64,000 bases of DNA from UBA1794 sp964439955 (GCA_964439955.1 CAYTPX010000001.1:62001-126000); one strand, 5' to 3'. Shown: positions 27,145-36,545, counted from the first letter of the stretch. Made by a program: numbers and translations. The notes: generated by a model not told the origin, from the letters alone.

Positions 27145-27422
27145 CACAGAACACCCAAACCCACCAATCCGAAATACGCTACCTCACGCCTCCCACAGTA
27201 GACGTGAAGAAGAAAAAATACTGCCGGTTTAAGAAAAGCGGTATCAAGTACATCGACTACAAAGACCCCGAATTCCTGAAAAAGTTCCTCAACGAACAAG
27301 GCAAAATACTGCCCCGGCGCATTACCGGCACTTCGCTCAAGTTCCAACGCCGCGTGGCAAAGGCCGTGAAACGTGCGCGTCATTTGGCATTGCTGCCCTA
27401 CGTTACCGATTTGATGAAATAA
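27141..27422 (+). CDS. rpsR: Ribosomal protein S18 (bS18)
   Basis: A 93-residue protein, partner of S6 on the ribosome platform. Motifs: KKKYCRFKKSGIKYIDYKDPEFLKKF and the RNA-binding GTSLKFQRRVAKAVKRARHLALLPYV. The N-terminus is slightly extended, as in other Bacteroidales. Coupled to rpsF and 18 bases before rplI. Confidence 0.97.
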   Translation: MTQNTQTHQSEIRYLTPPTVDVKKKKYCRFKKSGIKYIDYKDPEFLKKFLNEQGKILPRRITGTSLKFQRRVAKAVKRARHLALLPYVTDLMK

Positions 27423-27440
27423 GACAAGGAGGAAGAAGCA

Positions 27441-27911
27441 ATGGAAGTAATACTGAAAGAAGACATAGCAAACCTCGGTTATAAGAACGATATTGTAACC
27501 GTGAAGAACGGATACGGACGCAACTACCTCATCCCTCAAGGAAAAGCCGTCATCGCTTCCCCCTCGGCCAAGAAGATGCTGGCTGAAGAACTCAGGCAAC
27601 GCGCCCACAAGCTGGCCAAGATCAAGCAAGACGCGGAAGAGCTCGCAGCCAAAATCAACGGGCTGAAACTCACCATCGCCACCAAAGTTAGTTCCACGGG
27701 GACAATCTATGGTTCCGTTTCCAACATACAAGTAGCAGAGAAACTTGCTGAAAAAGGCTTTACCATTGACCGAAAGACCATCATCATCAAAGATGCAGTG
27801 AAAGAAGTCGGCACTTACACAGCTACGGTAAAGCTCCATAAGGAAGTTACTGCGGAAATTTCTTTCGAAGTGGTAGCGGAAGGAGCAGAACCTGAAAAGG
27901 CTGCGGAATAA
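27441..27911 (+). CDS. rplI: Ribosomal protein L9 (bL9)
   Basis: A 156-residue large-subunit protein. The N-terminal domain begins MEVILKEDIANLGYKNDIVTVKNGYGRNYLIPQGKA; a long connecting helix (about residues 45-75) leads to the C-terminal domain. Standard third gene of the rpsF operon. A rho-independent terminator lies 27 bases downstream. Confidence 0.97.
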   Translation: MEVILKEDIANLGYKNDIVTVKNGYGRNYLIPQGKAVIASPSAKKMLAEELRQRAHKLAKIKQDAEELAAKINGLKLTIATKVSSTGTIYGSVSNIQVAEKLAEKGFTIDRKTIIIKDAVKEVGTYTATVKLHKEVTAEISFEVVAEGAEPEKAAE

Positions 27912-27938
27912 ACCACAACCATAAACAGCCATATGCAA

Positions 27939-27973
27939 AGGCATACCCGCTTCGGCAGGTATGCCTCTTTTTT
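27939..27973 (+). terminator. Terminator of the rpsF-rpsR-rplI operon
   Basis: A 9-bp stem (AGGCATACC) with a loop containing TTCG and a run of seven T after one C. Confidence 0.85.
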
Positions 27974-28350
27974 ACCCGTACCAACCTCGGAATCCACCAT
28001 AAGCAAGTATAATATCCGTCCACCACTTGCGCAATAGGCCGCCAGCTACAACCGAACAGGTTTCGGCCACCAACCTGCCCGCATGGCAGATGAGCGTTTC
28101 ATTCCCATAGTCCGACCCTGTTCCCATATAAGCACGGTTAAGGGAGAATCTGCCTATATGGGTGGAAACAGAAAGCACAAAGGCTTTTCCCAAGGAACAG
28201 CAAAAGAAACAGGCAAAAGGCAAGCCCCTTCCCGGCAACAGGGCAACGGGAAAAAGGGCGGTAGCAGGCAACGACGGGAGAAACAAATGCAAAGGAGACG
28301 GAAAAACGGCAGTTTCAGGCGGAAAAAGCGGGCGGTATCGTTTTTTTCGC
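27974..28350. other. Intergenic region before the TPR gene
   Basis: About 375 bases without a supported gene. The right half (about 28190-28290) has repeat-family units such as CAAGCCCCTTCCCGGCAAC. Short open frames through it are low-complexity Arg/Gly/Lys-rich and look spurious. Confidence 0.45.
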
Positions 28351-28358
28351 TACTTTTG
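28351..28358 (+). promoter_or_regulatory. -7 box TACTTTTG
   Basis: A TAnnTTTG match 26 bases before the TPR-protein start. Confidence 0.6.
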
Positions 28359-28384
28359 TTGCGCGCATCTACCCAAAACGCTTT

Positions 28385-31018
28385 ATGAAGAAACCCCTGT
28401 CCCGCCTCCTGCTGGCCACCCTCGCGCTGGCTTTGGCCGCCGCTCCCTCCCTTGCCCAGAACATGCGTGGGGCTGCCGCAAACCGTTATTTTGAAGAGGG
28501 CGCGGCCTACTACCGTGCCGGCAACTACGCCGCAGCCAAGCAGTCGCTGACACGCTTCCTCTCGCGGGGCGTGCAGTCGGAGGCCTCCGAAGAGGCACGC
28601 TACCTGCTATGCTGCTGCGGCTATGCCCTCCAGGACGCGGACCGCGTGGCACAGATGAGGCAATTCATAAGGCGTTATCCGTCGAGCCGCATGCGCCACC
28701 ACGTGTCGGCACTCTTGGGCTCGACGCTCTACTATGCGCAAGACTACGCCGGGGCGGCGGAGGCTTTCGCCTCGTGCAAATGGGACTACCTGCCCTCGTC
28801 CGAAGCAGCCCAAGACTTCCGCCTGCAACAGGGGCTCTCGCTGCTGGCACTAGGGCGGAACACGGAAGCCTTGCAGGCCTTTACCGAACTGGCGGGCGAG
28901 ACGGACCGCTACGACGAAGCATGCCGCTACTACATGGCTACCATATATTACTTAGAAGGGAACTACCGCCCGGCATTGGGCGGCTTCTTGGAGTTGGCCG
29001 CGAACGGGGGCTACGCGTTCCGCGCAGCTTGCCGGGCGGCAGACATCTACCTGAAGACAAAGCAATACGGGCAGGCCGTGACACGCTGCCCGCAAGGGTT
29101 GCCCCCGGCCGAAGAAGCGGCGCAGACGCCCCCCGAGGAGCAACCGTTGCTGCGCGCCGAGCCGCACCGCATACGCGGCGAGGCACTCTACCATACGGGC
29201 AATTACACGGAGGCCGTGGAAGAGTTGCAAGCGTATATCGCCGAGGTGGGAGAACCGGCACGCGAAGCCCTCTACGCGTTGGGAGCTTCGTACCTCGAAT
29301 GCGGCGCACCGCTGCAGGCACGGGAGACGCTTGCGCGGGTGACGGCGCAACAAGGGCACACGGACGACGCACTGGCGCAGAGCGCCTACCTGAAGCAGGG
29401 GCACGCCTTCCTCGCCTTACAGGAGCGGGACGAAGCGCAAAAGGCTTTTGCACAAGCGGCAGCCCTGCCCCACGACGCACAGGTGGCAGAGGAGGCGGAG
29501 TTCAACATCGCACTGGCCTTACACCAAGAGAAACGCGCCAATTACTCCGACCGGGCGGCACGCTGGGAAGCATTCCTGGCGGCACACCCGGAGTCGCCCT
29601 ACCGCTCCCGTGCGGCGGGCTACCTGGCCGAGCTGTACCTAGATGACTTCCCCGCCAAAGAAGCCTTGGCACGCCTCAGGAATCCGGGCCTACGGGACAG
29701 CAGCCTGCTACGGGCGCATCAAGTGGTGGCGGCGCGGATGGGCATGGCAGCCGTAGGACAAGACCCGCGGGAAGCGCTGGCCCTGTTGGACGAGTCGCTG
29801 CAAATAGGCCTCGACGAAGAGGCACGCACGCAGGCCCTCTACTGGCGCGGTGAGGCGAACTACCGCGTGGGGGGCACGCAGGAAGCGGAACAGGACTTCA
29901 AGAACTACATAGCCCTCTCGGGAGGCACCGCAGGGGGCGGATATGCACAGGCGTACTACAACCTGGGCTACTTAGCATTCAACGCGCAACGCTACGCTGA
30001 GGCCGACAGTATTTTCTCTCTTTATCTCCAAGCAGAGCCTGAGCGGGCGTTGCGCGCGGATGCTTTGTGCCGTATAGGCGATTGCCGCTACCAGCGGCGG
30101 GCGTTTGACGAAGCGGTGGCAGCATACCGCGCGGCAGCCGAGGCCGACACGGGAAAACTTCCCTATGCCCTTTACCAAGAGGCATACATCGCAGGCCTGC
30201 GCAAGGACTACGCCACAAAAATAGCACTGCTCGAGCAGCTGGCAGCGCAATACCCACAAGAACAGGGGATAATGCCCGACGCACTCTACGAGCTGGGAAG
30301 GGCGTATGTGCTGACAGGGGCAAACGACCGGGCACTGGCCACCTATGAACAACTGGAGGCACGCTTCCCGCAGGGCGAAAAGGCACGGTTAGCAGCCACG
30401 GAGCGGAGCATGCTCCTCGCACAGGCCGGACGAACGGACGAGGCGGCAAGGGCATACAAAGCAATAGCCGAACGATACCCGGGCACACCAGAAGCACGGC
30501 AATCGCTACAGGAACTGAAATCGTGGGCCATAGAAAACTTGAAAGTGGAGCAGTACTTGGCGTATGTGGACACGCTGCGGGGTGGACAGTATGCCGTAGC
30601 GACGGACGAACGGGAGGCGCTCCTCGAGGGCGAGCGGGTGGCCTTGGAACAAGCAGCCGAGGCGCGGCGCATAATGCTAGCAGACTCGCTCTACGAAGCC
30701 GGGGCATTGGAGGAATTACGGCAGATGGGGGCGGACTCGGCGCAAGAGAGCGGAGCCAAGGCGCACTACCTGGCCTGCCAACTGCTGCACGACCGGGGTG
30801 AAAACGGCGAGGCGGAGACAGAGACCGCAACGTTCATAGACCAAGGAAGCCGCTACGGATACTGGCTCGCACGCCACTTCCTGCTATTGGCAGAGATATG
30901 CCGGGCAGAAGGACGCACGGCAGAAGCCAAGGGATACCTGCACGGATTGGAAGAAACGTATGCGGGCGAAGACGACATCGCGGGACGGATAAGGGAAGCG
31001 TTGCAGGCAATGGAATGA
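28385..31018 (+). CDS. Secreted TPR-repeat protein, partner of an outer-membrane barrel
   Basis: An 877-residue protein with a signal peptide (to about residue 24, APSLAQ) and tetratricopeptide-like helical repeats along nearly its whole length, for example AAYYRAGNYAAAKQSLTRFL, YYNLGYLAFNAQRYAEADSIF and ALYELGRAYVLTGANDRALATY. TPR solenoids hold protein complexes together; here a periplasmic scaffold is likely. The next gene, 52 bases on, encodes an outer-membrane barrel, a pairing I believe recurs in Bacteroidales. Exact function unknown. The ribosome binding region is AT-poor and lacks a Shine-Dalgarno, usual for the phylum. Confidence 0.85.
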   Translation: MKKPLSRLLLATLALALAAAPSLAQNMRGAAANRYFEEGAAYYRAGNYAAAKQSLTRFLSRGVQSEASEEARYLLCCCGYALQDADRVAQMRQFIRRYPSSRMRHHVSALLGSTLYYAQDYAGAAEAFASCKWDYLPSSEAAQDFRLQQGLSLLALGRNTEALQAFTELAGETDRYDEACRYYMATIYYLEGNYRPALGGFLELAANGGYAFRAACRAADIYLKTKQYGQAVTRCPQGLPPAEEAAQTPPEEQPLLRAEPHRIRGEALYHTGNYTEAVEELQAYIAEVGEPAREALYALGASYLECGAPLQARETLARVTAQQGHTDDALAQSAYLKQGHAFLALQERDEAQKAFAQAAALPHDAQVAEEAEFNIALALHQEKRANYSDRAARWEAFLAAHPESPYRSRAAGYLAELYLDDFPAKEALARLRNPGLRDSSLLRAHQVVAARMGMAAVGQDPREALALLDESLQIGLDEEARTQALYWRGEANYRVGGTQEAEQDFKNYIALSGGTAGGGYAQAYYNLGYLAFNAQRYAEADSIFSLYLQAEPERALRADALCRIGDCRYQRRAFDEAVAAYRAAAEADTGKLPYALYQEAYIAGLRKDYATKIALLEQLAAQYPQEQGIMPDALYELGRAYVLTGANDRALATYEQLEARFPQGEKARLAATERSMLLAQAGRTDEAARAYKAIAERYPGTPEARQSLQELKSWAIENLKVEQYLAYVDTLRGGQYAVATDEREALLEGERVALEQAAEARRIMLADSLYEAGALEELRQMGADSAQESGAKAHYLACQLLHDRGENGEAETETATFIDQGSRYGYWLARHFLLLAEICRAEGRTAEAKGYLHGLEETYAGEDDIAGRIREALQAME

Positions 31019-31070
31019 CCCCCGGCCAAAGGAGTGGAAAAAACCTGAAAAGACGTTCAAGAAACACTTT

Positions 31071-32897
31071 ATGAAGATACAGATTTTACCTATGTACTCC
31101 GCCACATTTCTTTTGGGGAGCGTGGCTTTCCCGACTGTTTTGCAGGCACAAACGGACGAGAAAGAGCAAATCGTGACCGTAGAGAAAGAATACGACCCCG
31201 AGGTTGGGCGCGAGGAACGCATGGAAGTCCTGCCCGTGGGCGTACTGCCTTCAGGCGAACGGCAAGCCATCGAATACGGCAGCGGAGCAAGGGCGTACAC
31301 CGACTCACGCTACCGACTGGGGCCGGACATCTTGCGCCTGACACAAGACGAGGCGACGCAAGGCTATGTGCTCGGTGGTATCGGCAACTACGGGCAAGTA
31401 GACTTGCGCGCAGGATACTTGTTTAATATCGGAGACCGCGACGAGCTGGGCGTGAACGCCTCCTTCGGCGGAACGAACAAGTCACGCACAGTGGAACCAC
31501 TTGCAGAATACCCGGCCTACGGGTACAGCAAGTGGGACAACCATTTCTACCGCACGGAAGCGTCCATGGACTACGCGCACTATTTCGACCAGCTCACGCT
31601 GCGCGTGACAGGGGGTGTAGGGCTTGACAACTTCAGCTACTACCGCTTCATCCAGTCGCCAGCCGCAGACCCATTGGGGATTGGCTACCTCTACCCGGCT
31701 GCCACGGCAAACCAAGGACACCGCAAGTATAATGTGGGTGCAAACCTGCGCACCAATGAAATGAGCGACCTGCCACTACGCTTCGAAGTGGGCGTGGGTT
31801 ACTCCTCATTCCGCCGCAGCCACATGGCAGACGGGGAAGCGCTGACAGAACACCTCATCCATACAACGGCGGATTTCTGCGGCGATTTGGACGAAGACCA
31901 AAGCGTCGGGCTGCGGCTGGAGATGGACAACTTGCTCTATTCCCGCAAGTACGCTGGCTACACGGCATTACAGGCAAACCCCTACTACCAGCTCTTCGGG
32001 GCAGGTTTCAAGGCACGTATCGGCGCAAAGATACACTATAACGTGGGCCGGGGGCAATTCGTGCAATTCGCGCCCGACGTAGCGACAGAATATGTGTTCT
32101 TCGGCGATTACGCGGTTTATGCGGACATCGGCGGGGGACACGTGCTGAACGACTTCCGAAGCCTCGAAGAGAAAAACCCATACTGGATGTCAGGACGGCT
32201 GAAAGACGCGCATGAACGGCTGAATGCCGCAGTAGGCATCAAAGGGAACATAGGCCCGGTGTTCTCGTTCGACGTGCGCGGAGGCTATGTCGATACGAAG
32301 AACGATGCCTGTTTCTACAACCTTTTTTCGAACTTGACCGACGTAGCATACCTATATGTAGGCAACGCCGACACAAAACACGGGTATGCAGAAGCGAAAA
32401 TCAACCTGTATATGGGACCGGTAAGCCTCTCCGCACGCGGAAAGGCATATAAATGGAAAAATGAGGAACGCGCATACCACGTAGCCAAGCCTAAGAACGA
32501 GGTGGAAGCGTCGCTGCATTTCCCTATAACAGACCATGTACAGGTAGGCATCACTTATAGCTACATTCAACGAAACCGGGTGAACCTGACGCACTACCTG
32601 CTGCAACCGGACGGCCAAAACCTGGTAAGTTTCCAGTCGGCGCTGTACAACATGGATTGTAATTCCCTCACTCCCGACCAAATAAGCACGCTATATGCAC
32701 TGGACGGTACGGTGAATACCTTATCCTACCGCATGAGGGCGGTGAACAACCTGAGCGCAAACATCTCGTTTGCCATCACCCCGTACCTCTCCCTCTACGC
32801 GCAAACGGGCAACCTGCTGAACCGGGACTATGAGGACTTTTACTCGTACCCGACAAACGGCATCAATTTCTTGGGCGGGCTGTCGGTACGGTTCTAA
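31071..32897 (+). CDS. TonB-receptor-like outer-membrane barrel without plug
   Basis: A 608-residue protein with signal peptide (to about LQAQ, residue 27), then a short TVEKEYDPEVG segment and alternating amphipathic strands ending in the outer-membrane terminal pattern INFLGGLSVRF. It resembles the barrel of TonB-dependent receptors but is too short for a complete plug plus 22 strands, and no carboxypeptidase-like or plug motif precedes it. Probably forms a complex with the upstream TPR protein. Function unknown. Confidence 0.8.
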   Translation: MKIQILPMYSATFLLGSVAFPTVLQAQTDEKEQIVTVEKEYDPEVGREERMEVLPVGVLPSGERQAIEYGSGARAYTDSRYRLGPDILRLTQDEATQGYVLGGIGNYGQVDLRAGYLFNIGDRDELGVNASFGGTNKSRTVEPLAEYPAYGYSKWDNHFYRTEASMDYAHYFDQLTLRVTGGVGLDNFSYYRFIQSPAADPLGIGYLYPAATANQGHRKYNVGANLRTNEMSDLPLRFEVGVGYSSFRRSHMADGEALTEHLIHTTADFCGDLDEDQSVGLRLEMDNLLYSRKYAGYTALQANPYYQLFGAGFKARIGAKIHYNVGRGQFVQFAPDVATEYVFFGDYAVYADIGGGHVLNDFRSLEEKNPYWMSGRLKDAHERLNAAVGIKGNIGPVFSFDVRGGYVDTKNDACFYNLFSNLTDVAYLYVGNADTKHGYAEAKINLYMGPVSLSARGKAYKWKNEERAYHVAKPKNEVEASLHFPITDHVQVGITYSYIQRNRVNLTHYLLQPDGQNLVSFQSALYNMDCNSLTPDQISTLYALDGTVNTLSYRMRAVNNLSANISFAITPYLSLYAQTGNLLNRDYEDFYSYPTNGINFLGGLSVRF

Positions 32898-32909
32898 GCA
32901 GATACAAGG

Positions 32910-32946
32910 AATCCCGGGATTCCCCCATGCCAGCCCCGGGATTTTC
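32910..32946 (+). terminator. Terminator after the barrel gene
   Basis: A 9-bp stem AATCCCGGG/CCCGGGATT followed by TTC. Confidence 0.6.
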
Positions 32947-32960
32947 TTACCCACATCCAT

Positions 32961-33004
32961 GAGAAAAGGGAAGGATTCATTTTGATGAATCCTTCCCTTT
33001 TCTC
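32961..33004. terminator. Bidirectional terminator, tRNA-Leu side
   Basis: A perfect 19-bp stem (GAGAAAAGGGAAGGATTCA) with a loop of six bases. It ends 6 bases from the tRNA gene on the minus strand. Confidence 0.85.
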
Positions 33005-33009
33005 GTCAG

Positions 33010-33093
33010 TGCTCGAAGCGGGACTCGAACCCGCACAGCTGCAATAGCCAAGGGATTTTAAGTCCCTCGTGTCTACCATTCCACCATTCGAGC
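33010..33093 (-). tRNA. tRNA-Leu, anticodon UAA
   Basis: Acceptor GCTCGAA pairs with TTCGAGC; anticodon stem AGGGA/TCCCT encloses CTTAAAA (UAA); T arm GCGGGTTCGAGTCCCGC is perfect. Class II variable arm; CCA not encoded. Confidence 0.96.
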
Positions 33094-33102
33094 GTGAAAC
33101 CC

Positions 33103-33215
33103 TTCCGCTTCCCGGCCGTAAGCCTACGCCTTTCCACCGAAAGGTGAAGCCGTGCGGGGAGAAAGCCTTGGCACTTTTATCCCAAAGCGCCCGCACTTTT
33201 TCCAGAAAGCGGCAG
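33103..33215. repeat. Palindromic repeat cluster upstream of tRNA-Leu
   Basis: Units include AGAAAGCCTTGGCACTTTTA and GCGCCCGCACTTTTTCCAG, located between the tRNA and its promoter, so they are within the primary transcript leader. Confidence 0.55.
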
Positions 33216-33246
33216 CAAAGATAGGGATATTCCACGAGACGGCAAA
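33216..33246 (-). promoter_or_regulatory. Promoter of tRNA-Leu(UAA)
   Basis: On the minus strand: TTTG, 19-base spacer, TATCTTTG. About 120 bases separate it from the tRNA, giving a long repeat-bearing leader. Confidence 0.7.
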
Positions 33247-33312
33247 ACACAAAGCGCACTCCTTCGCACAGAAAAGGCACTGCAAGATAGAAAAAAGGAA
33301 AGCGGGAGAGGC

Positions 33313-33837
33313 CTAATTGGTAATGCGCAAGATGCGATTTACACTACTATACACCGTGCTATACACTTGGAGTTGGCTGCCAGGCCCGTCCATGCAGTTG
33401 CCAAAACCTTGGGAAATGTCGTAGACAGAACCGCACTCTTCGCAAATGGCCTGCATGCCACCCTCCTGGGCGTGCACGCACGGACGGGGCGAAGCGCTGC
33501 TTCGGTAGTAGCAATAAGGGCAGGCCATGTCGTAGGCCGCGAAGGGAGTGGAAGGATCGAGCGGCAGCACGGAATGCACGACAAGCACCCCTCCCACACC
33601 GAGGTAGGCCGTAGACACGCCCCGTGCGGAAGTTATCTCAAGGAACTCGCCCAAATTCTGCAAGTGAGCATATTGCGCGTCGTCCAAGCGCAACGTGATG
33701 CTCACGGTGTAGTCCGGCAATACATCTTCCGGCTCGTCGCCCGAGCAGGCGACAAGGGAAGCGAGCAGGCACACGCCCGCCGCCACAATCCGGAAACGGC
33801 TGAGGCAACGGGACGGGGCGATGGGGCAAAACCTCAT
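33313..33837 (-). CDS. Small lipoprotein with a CxxC...CxxC cluster
   Basis: A 174-residue protein whose N-terminus ends in a lipobox (LLASLVACSGDEPED), so it should be lipid-anchored. The C-terminal half has CPYC, a further Cys and His (PCVH), then CEECGSVYDISQG. Such CxxC pairs suggest a zinc ribbon or rubredoxin-like metal site; a true Rieske site would need CxH and CxxH. Homologous lipoproteins occur in Bacteroidales without known function. Its start overlaps the argH stop by 4 bases (ATGA). Confidence 0.78.
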   Translation of the reverse strand: MRFCPIAPSRCLSRFRIVAAGVCLLASLVACSGDEPEDVLPDYTVSITLRLDDAQYAHLQNLGEFLEITSARGVSTAYLGVGGVLVVHSVLPLDPSTPFAAYDMACPYCYYRSSASPRPCVHAQEGGMQAICEECGSVYDISQGFGNCMDGPGSQLQVYSTVYSSVNRILRITN

Positions 33838-35180
33838 CGGGCAAGAAGGCTTTGCTCGGCCTCGTGTACGCGGTCGAAACCGAAAGACGCGTAAATTTCT
33901 TCCATACGCTGCCGGATTTCAGCATTGCAGAGGTTGCCGATACTGCCTTCGTGCGTATGGTGTACGTCCTTGCAAGGCACGAAACGCCCCTCCTCGATGT
34001 CGATCCCCACTTTCCGGTAGGCGTCACGGAAGGGCATGCCCGCGGCAGCCAGTCGGTTCACTTCTTCCACACTGAACATGGCGTCGTAGCGCGGGTCGTC
34101 GAGGATATGGTCATTAACTTGGATGCGCTCGATGATGTAGCTCGTCATCCGCAGGCAATCAAGCAGCTCGTCGAAGGCGGGCAGGAAAGCCTCCTTGATG
34201 ATTTGCAGGTCCCGGAAGTAACCGCAAGGCAAATTATTCATGACTGCCACCACCTGCTGCGGCAGGGTCTGGAGCTTATTGCAGCGTGCCCGGATCAATT
34301 CGAACACGTCGGGGTTCTTCTTGTGCGGCATGATACTGGAGCCGGTGGTGCATTCGTCGGGCAGTTTCACAAAGCCGAAGTTCTGCGAGTTGTAGAGGCA
34401 GTTGTCAAAAGCGAGCTTCGCGAGCGTCCCCGCTATGCCGGCCAAGGCGAACGCCACGTTGCGTTCCATCTTGCCGCGCCCCATCTGGGCATAGACCACG
34501 TTGTAGTTCAGCCCATCGAAGCCCAACAGGCGCGTCGTCATCATGCGGTTCAAGGGAAACGAAGAGCCGTATCCGGCAGCAGAACCCAATGGGTTACGGT
34601 TGCACATGCGATAAGCCGACTGAAGGAAGAGCATGTCGTCCACCAGACTCTCCGCATAGGCCCCCAGCCAAAGGCCGAAGGAACTGGGCATGGCCACTTG
34701 GAGGTGCGTATAACCAGGCATGAGGACTTCCTTATAGCGCTCACTCTGCGCCTGCAAATGCCCGAAGAGGGACTTCACTTCCCCGGCCACTTCTTCCAGC
34801 TTGGCCCGCGTGAAGAGCTTCAAGTCCAGCAACACTTGGTCGTTGCGCGAGCGCCCGCTGTGGATTTTCTTGCCTATGTCGCCCAATTTGCGGGTCAATT
34901 CCAGTTCAACCTGCGAGTGTACGTCCTCTACACCTTCCTCTATCGTGAAAGCGCCGCCCCCTTGGCGTGCCCGGGCGTAGATGACTTTCAGCTCGGCGAG
35001 CAACACATCCAGCTCTTCAGCTTTGAGCAAACCGATGGACTCCAGCATGACGATATGGGCCATGGAGCCCATTACGTCGTAGGGCGCAAGGTACAAATCC
35101 ATTTCACGGTCGCGCCCGACAGTAAAGCGCTCGATGTCTTCCGCCATCTGCACTTTCTTTTCCCACAACTTCTGAGGCAT
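33834..35180 (-). CDS. argH: Argininosuccinate lyase
   Basis: A 448-residue lyase of the aspartase/fumarase superfamily performing the last step of arginine synthesis. The signature GSSIMPHKKNPD is near residues 280-291, HSGRSRNDQV near 98 and GYTHLQVAMP near 146. The start was set at MPQKLWEKK, 8 bases after the SRPBCC gene; upstream residues in the open frame do not belong. Probably transcribed with pyrE and SRPBCC. Confidence 0.96.
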   Translation of the reverse strand: MPQKLWEKKVQMAEDIERFTVGRDREMDLYLAPYDVMGSMAHIVMLESIGLLKAEELDVLLAELKVIYARARQGGGAFTIEEGVEDVHSQVELELTRKLGDIGKKIHSGRSRNDQVLLDLKLFTRAKLEEVAGEVKSLFGHLQAQSERYKEVLMPGYTHLQVAMPSSFGLWLGAYAESLVDDMLFLQSAYRMCNRNPLGSAAGYGSSFPLNRMMTTRLLGFDGLNYNVVYAQMGRGKMERNVAFALAGIAGTLAKLAFDNCLYNSQNFGFVKLPDECTTGSSIMPHKKNPDVFELIRARCNKLQTLPQQVVAVMNNLPCGYFRDLQIIKEAFLPAFDELLDCLRMTSYIIERIQVNDHILDDPRYDAMFSVEEVNRLAAAGMPFRDAYRKVGIDIEEGRFVPCKDVHHTHEGSIGNLCNAEIRQRMEEIYASFGFDRVHEAEQSLLAR

Positions 35181-35188
35181 TTCTTTTC

Positions 35189-35656
35189 CTATTCGTAATT
35201 GATAAGCGCCAACATGTCGGCCAGTTTTTCCACACCTTCCTGCATCCGGTCGAGCTTCCCCTTGAGCATCATTTTCATAAAGAAAGGTATATCGTAACGC
35301 ACCGTTACTTTCAACCGGGAAGCGCTGCTGCCGTCCGCCTCCAATGGGAGGAGCTGAATCCAAAGATTGGCGTCGAGGGGAATCCCTTCGAAGCCGAATT
35401 TCAGCATCTTATCCGGCGTCCGTCCGCAAATGGCCAGCCGGAGCTGCCCGATTTGCGGGGCGGGGAAGGTGATACTGTCTGCATCACATACAACCGAGTC
35501 CAAATCAAAATCCAACCCTTTCTCCCGCATGGCGTCCAAAGCCTCGGGAGGGACACGCCGTTTCAACTCCTCCACGTTGCGCAGGTCGGAGAGCTTGGCA
35601 TAGACCTGCGCAGGGGGATAAGGCAACTGCTTTACCGAACTTTCAAACTGTTCCAT
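35189..35656 (-). CDS. SRPBCC-family protein
   Basis: A 155-residue START/Bet v 1-like fold protein, inferred from the pattern FESSVKQLPYPPAQVYAKLSDLRNVEELK and the C-terminal amphipathic helix KLDRMQEGVEKLADML. The fold usually has a ligand-binding cavity; no ligand is known. It sits between pyrE (10 bases) and argH (8 bases), a placement typical of Bacteroidaceae, yet no role in either pathway is established. Confidence 0.85.
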   Translation of the reverse strand: MEQFESSVKQLPYPPAQVYAKLSDLRNVEELKRRVPPEALDAMREKGLDFDLDSVVCDADSITFPAPQIGQLRLAICGRTPDKMLKFGFEGIPLDANLWIQLLPLEADGSSASRLKVTVRYDIPFFMKMMLKGKLDRMQEGVEKLADMLALINYE

Positions 35657-35666
35657 CGGAATCCGG

Positions 35667-36305
35667 TCATTTTCCCAAGTCCCAGTGGGCTGGATCCTTG
35701 CGCCACTCGACCAAGACTGCCTTGTCAGCCTCGGTGATGTACTCCGTTTTCAGGGCCACGTCAAGCACAGCCTCGTAGTTTGTCAGCGTCACGAGATTGA
35801 CCTTCGCGGCCTTAAATGCCTTTTCCGCCACATCGAACCCATAAGTGAAAGCGGCAATCATCCCGATCACGTCGCACCCGTCACGCCGGATGGCTTCGAC
35901 GGCTTTCAGGCTGCTGCCGCCCGTGGAGACCAAATCCTCCACGACCACGACCTTCATGCCCGGGCGGAGCTCGCCTTCGATGAGGTTCTCCAACCCGTGG
36001 TCCTTAGGGCTCGAACGGACATATACAAAGGGGAGGTTCAACTCGTCGGCCACCAATGCCCCTTGGGGTATGGCGCCGGTTGCCACGCCCGCTATCGCAT
36101 CGACCGTCGAGAAACGTTCAATGATAAGGCGGGATATTTCGATTTTGACAAAATTGCGTAAAGAAGGGTACGACAACGTCTTACGGTTGTCGCAATAGAA
36201 CGGCGATTTCCAGCCAGACGCCCATGTGAAAGGGTTGGACGGCTGCAACTTGATAGCTTTGATTTTCAATAACTTTTCAGCAAAGATTCTCTCTAAATTT
36301 TTCAT
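35667..36305 (-). CDS. pyrE: Orotate phosphoribosyltransferase
   Basis: A 212-residue enzyme that converts orotate and PRPP to OMP in pyrimidine synthesis. The PRPP loop VVVVEDLVSTGGSS is near residues 120-133 and the catalytic loop YVRSSPKDHG near 94-103. The start was chosen at MKNLERIF, the family start. It is the first gene of the pyrE-SRPBCC-argH-lipoprotein unit. Confidence 0.96.
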   Translation of the reverse strand: MKNLERIFAEKLLKIKAIKLQPSNPFTWASGWKSPFYCDNRKTLSYPSLRNFVKIEISRLIIERFSTVDAIAGVATGAIPQGALVADELNLPFVYVRSSPKDHGLENLIEGELRPGMKVVVVEDLVSTGGSSLKAVEAIRRDGCDVIGMIAAFTYGFDVAEKAFKAAKVNLVTLTNYEAVLDVALKTEYITEADKAVLVEWRKDPAHWDLGK

Positions 36306-36335
36306 TGTTGCCAAGATGCTAAACGTTCTCGCCTG

Positions 36336-36343
36336 CAAAAATA
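36336..36343 (-). promoter_or_regulatory. -7 box TATTTTTG of pyrE operon
   Basis: A TAnnTTTG match on the minus strand about 30 bases upstream of pyrE. Confidence 0.55.
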
Positions 36344-36415
36344 ATCAATCCACATGTAACGGCCTTACAAAATGTATACTTTTTCGCCGACTCGTTCCGC
36401 AGCATGCTGCAAAAC

Positions 36416-36545
36416 AGGAAAAGACCCTTGCAAGGGAAATGCAACCCTCCTGCCTGGAAATGCCTGCGCTTTCCCCGAAAAAAGGCGGCACTTTTCCACA
36501 AAAGCGCCCCGCCTTTTCCAAACGGAATCCGCAAGAAGCCCTCAG
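36416..36545. repeat. Palindromic repeat cluster, pyrE-comF gap
   Basis: Units such as GGAAATGCCTGCGCTTTCCC and GGCGGCACTTTTCCAC in tandem. It follows comF on the minus strand. Confidence 0.6.

Noticed and set aside
28083..28388. Basic 101-residue open frame before the TPR gene
   Set aside because: Arg/Lys/Gly-rich low complexity, overlaps repeat units and the TPR promoter, no recognisable motif.
33313..33837. Rieske iron-sulfur protein
   Set aside because: The His ligands in CxH and CxxH are missing; the motifs are CxxC and CxxC.
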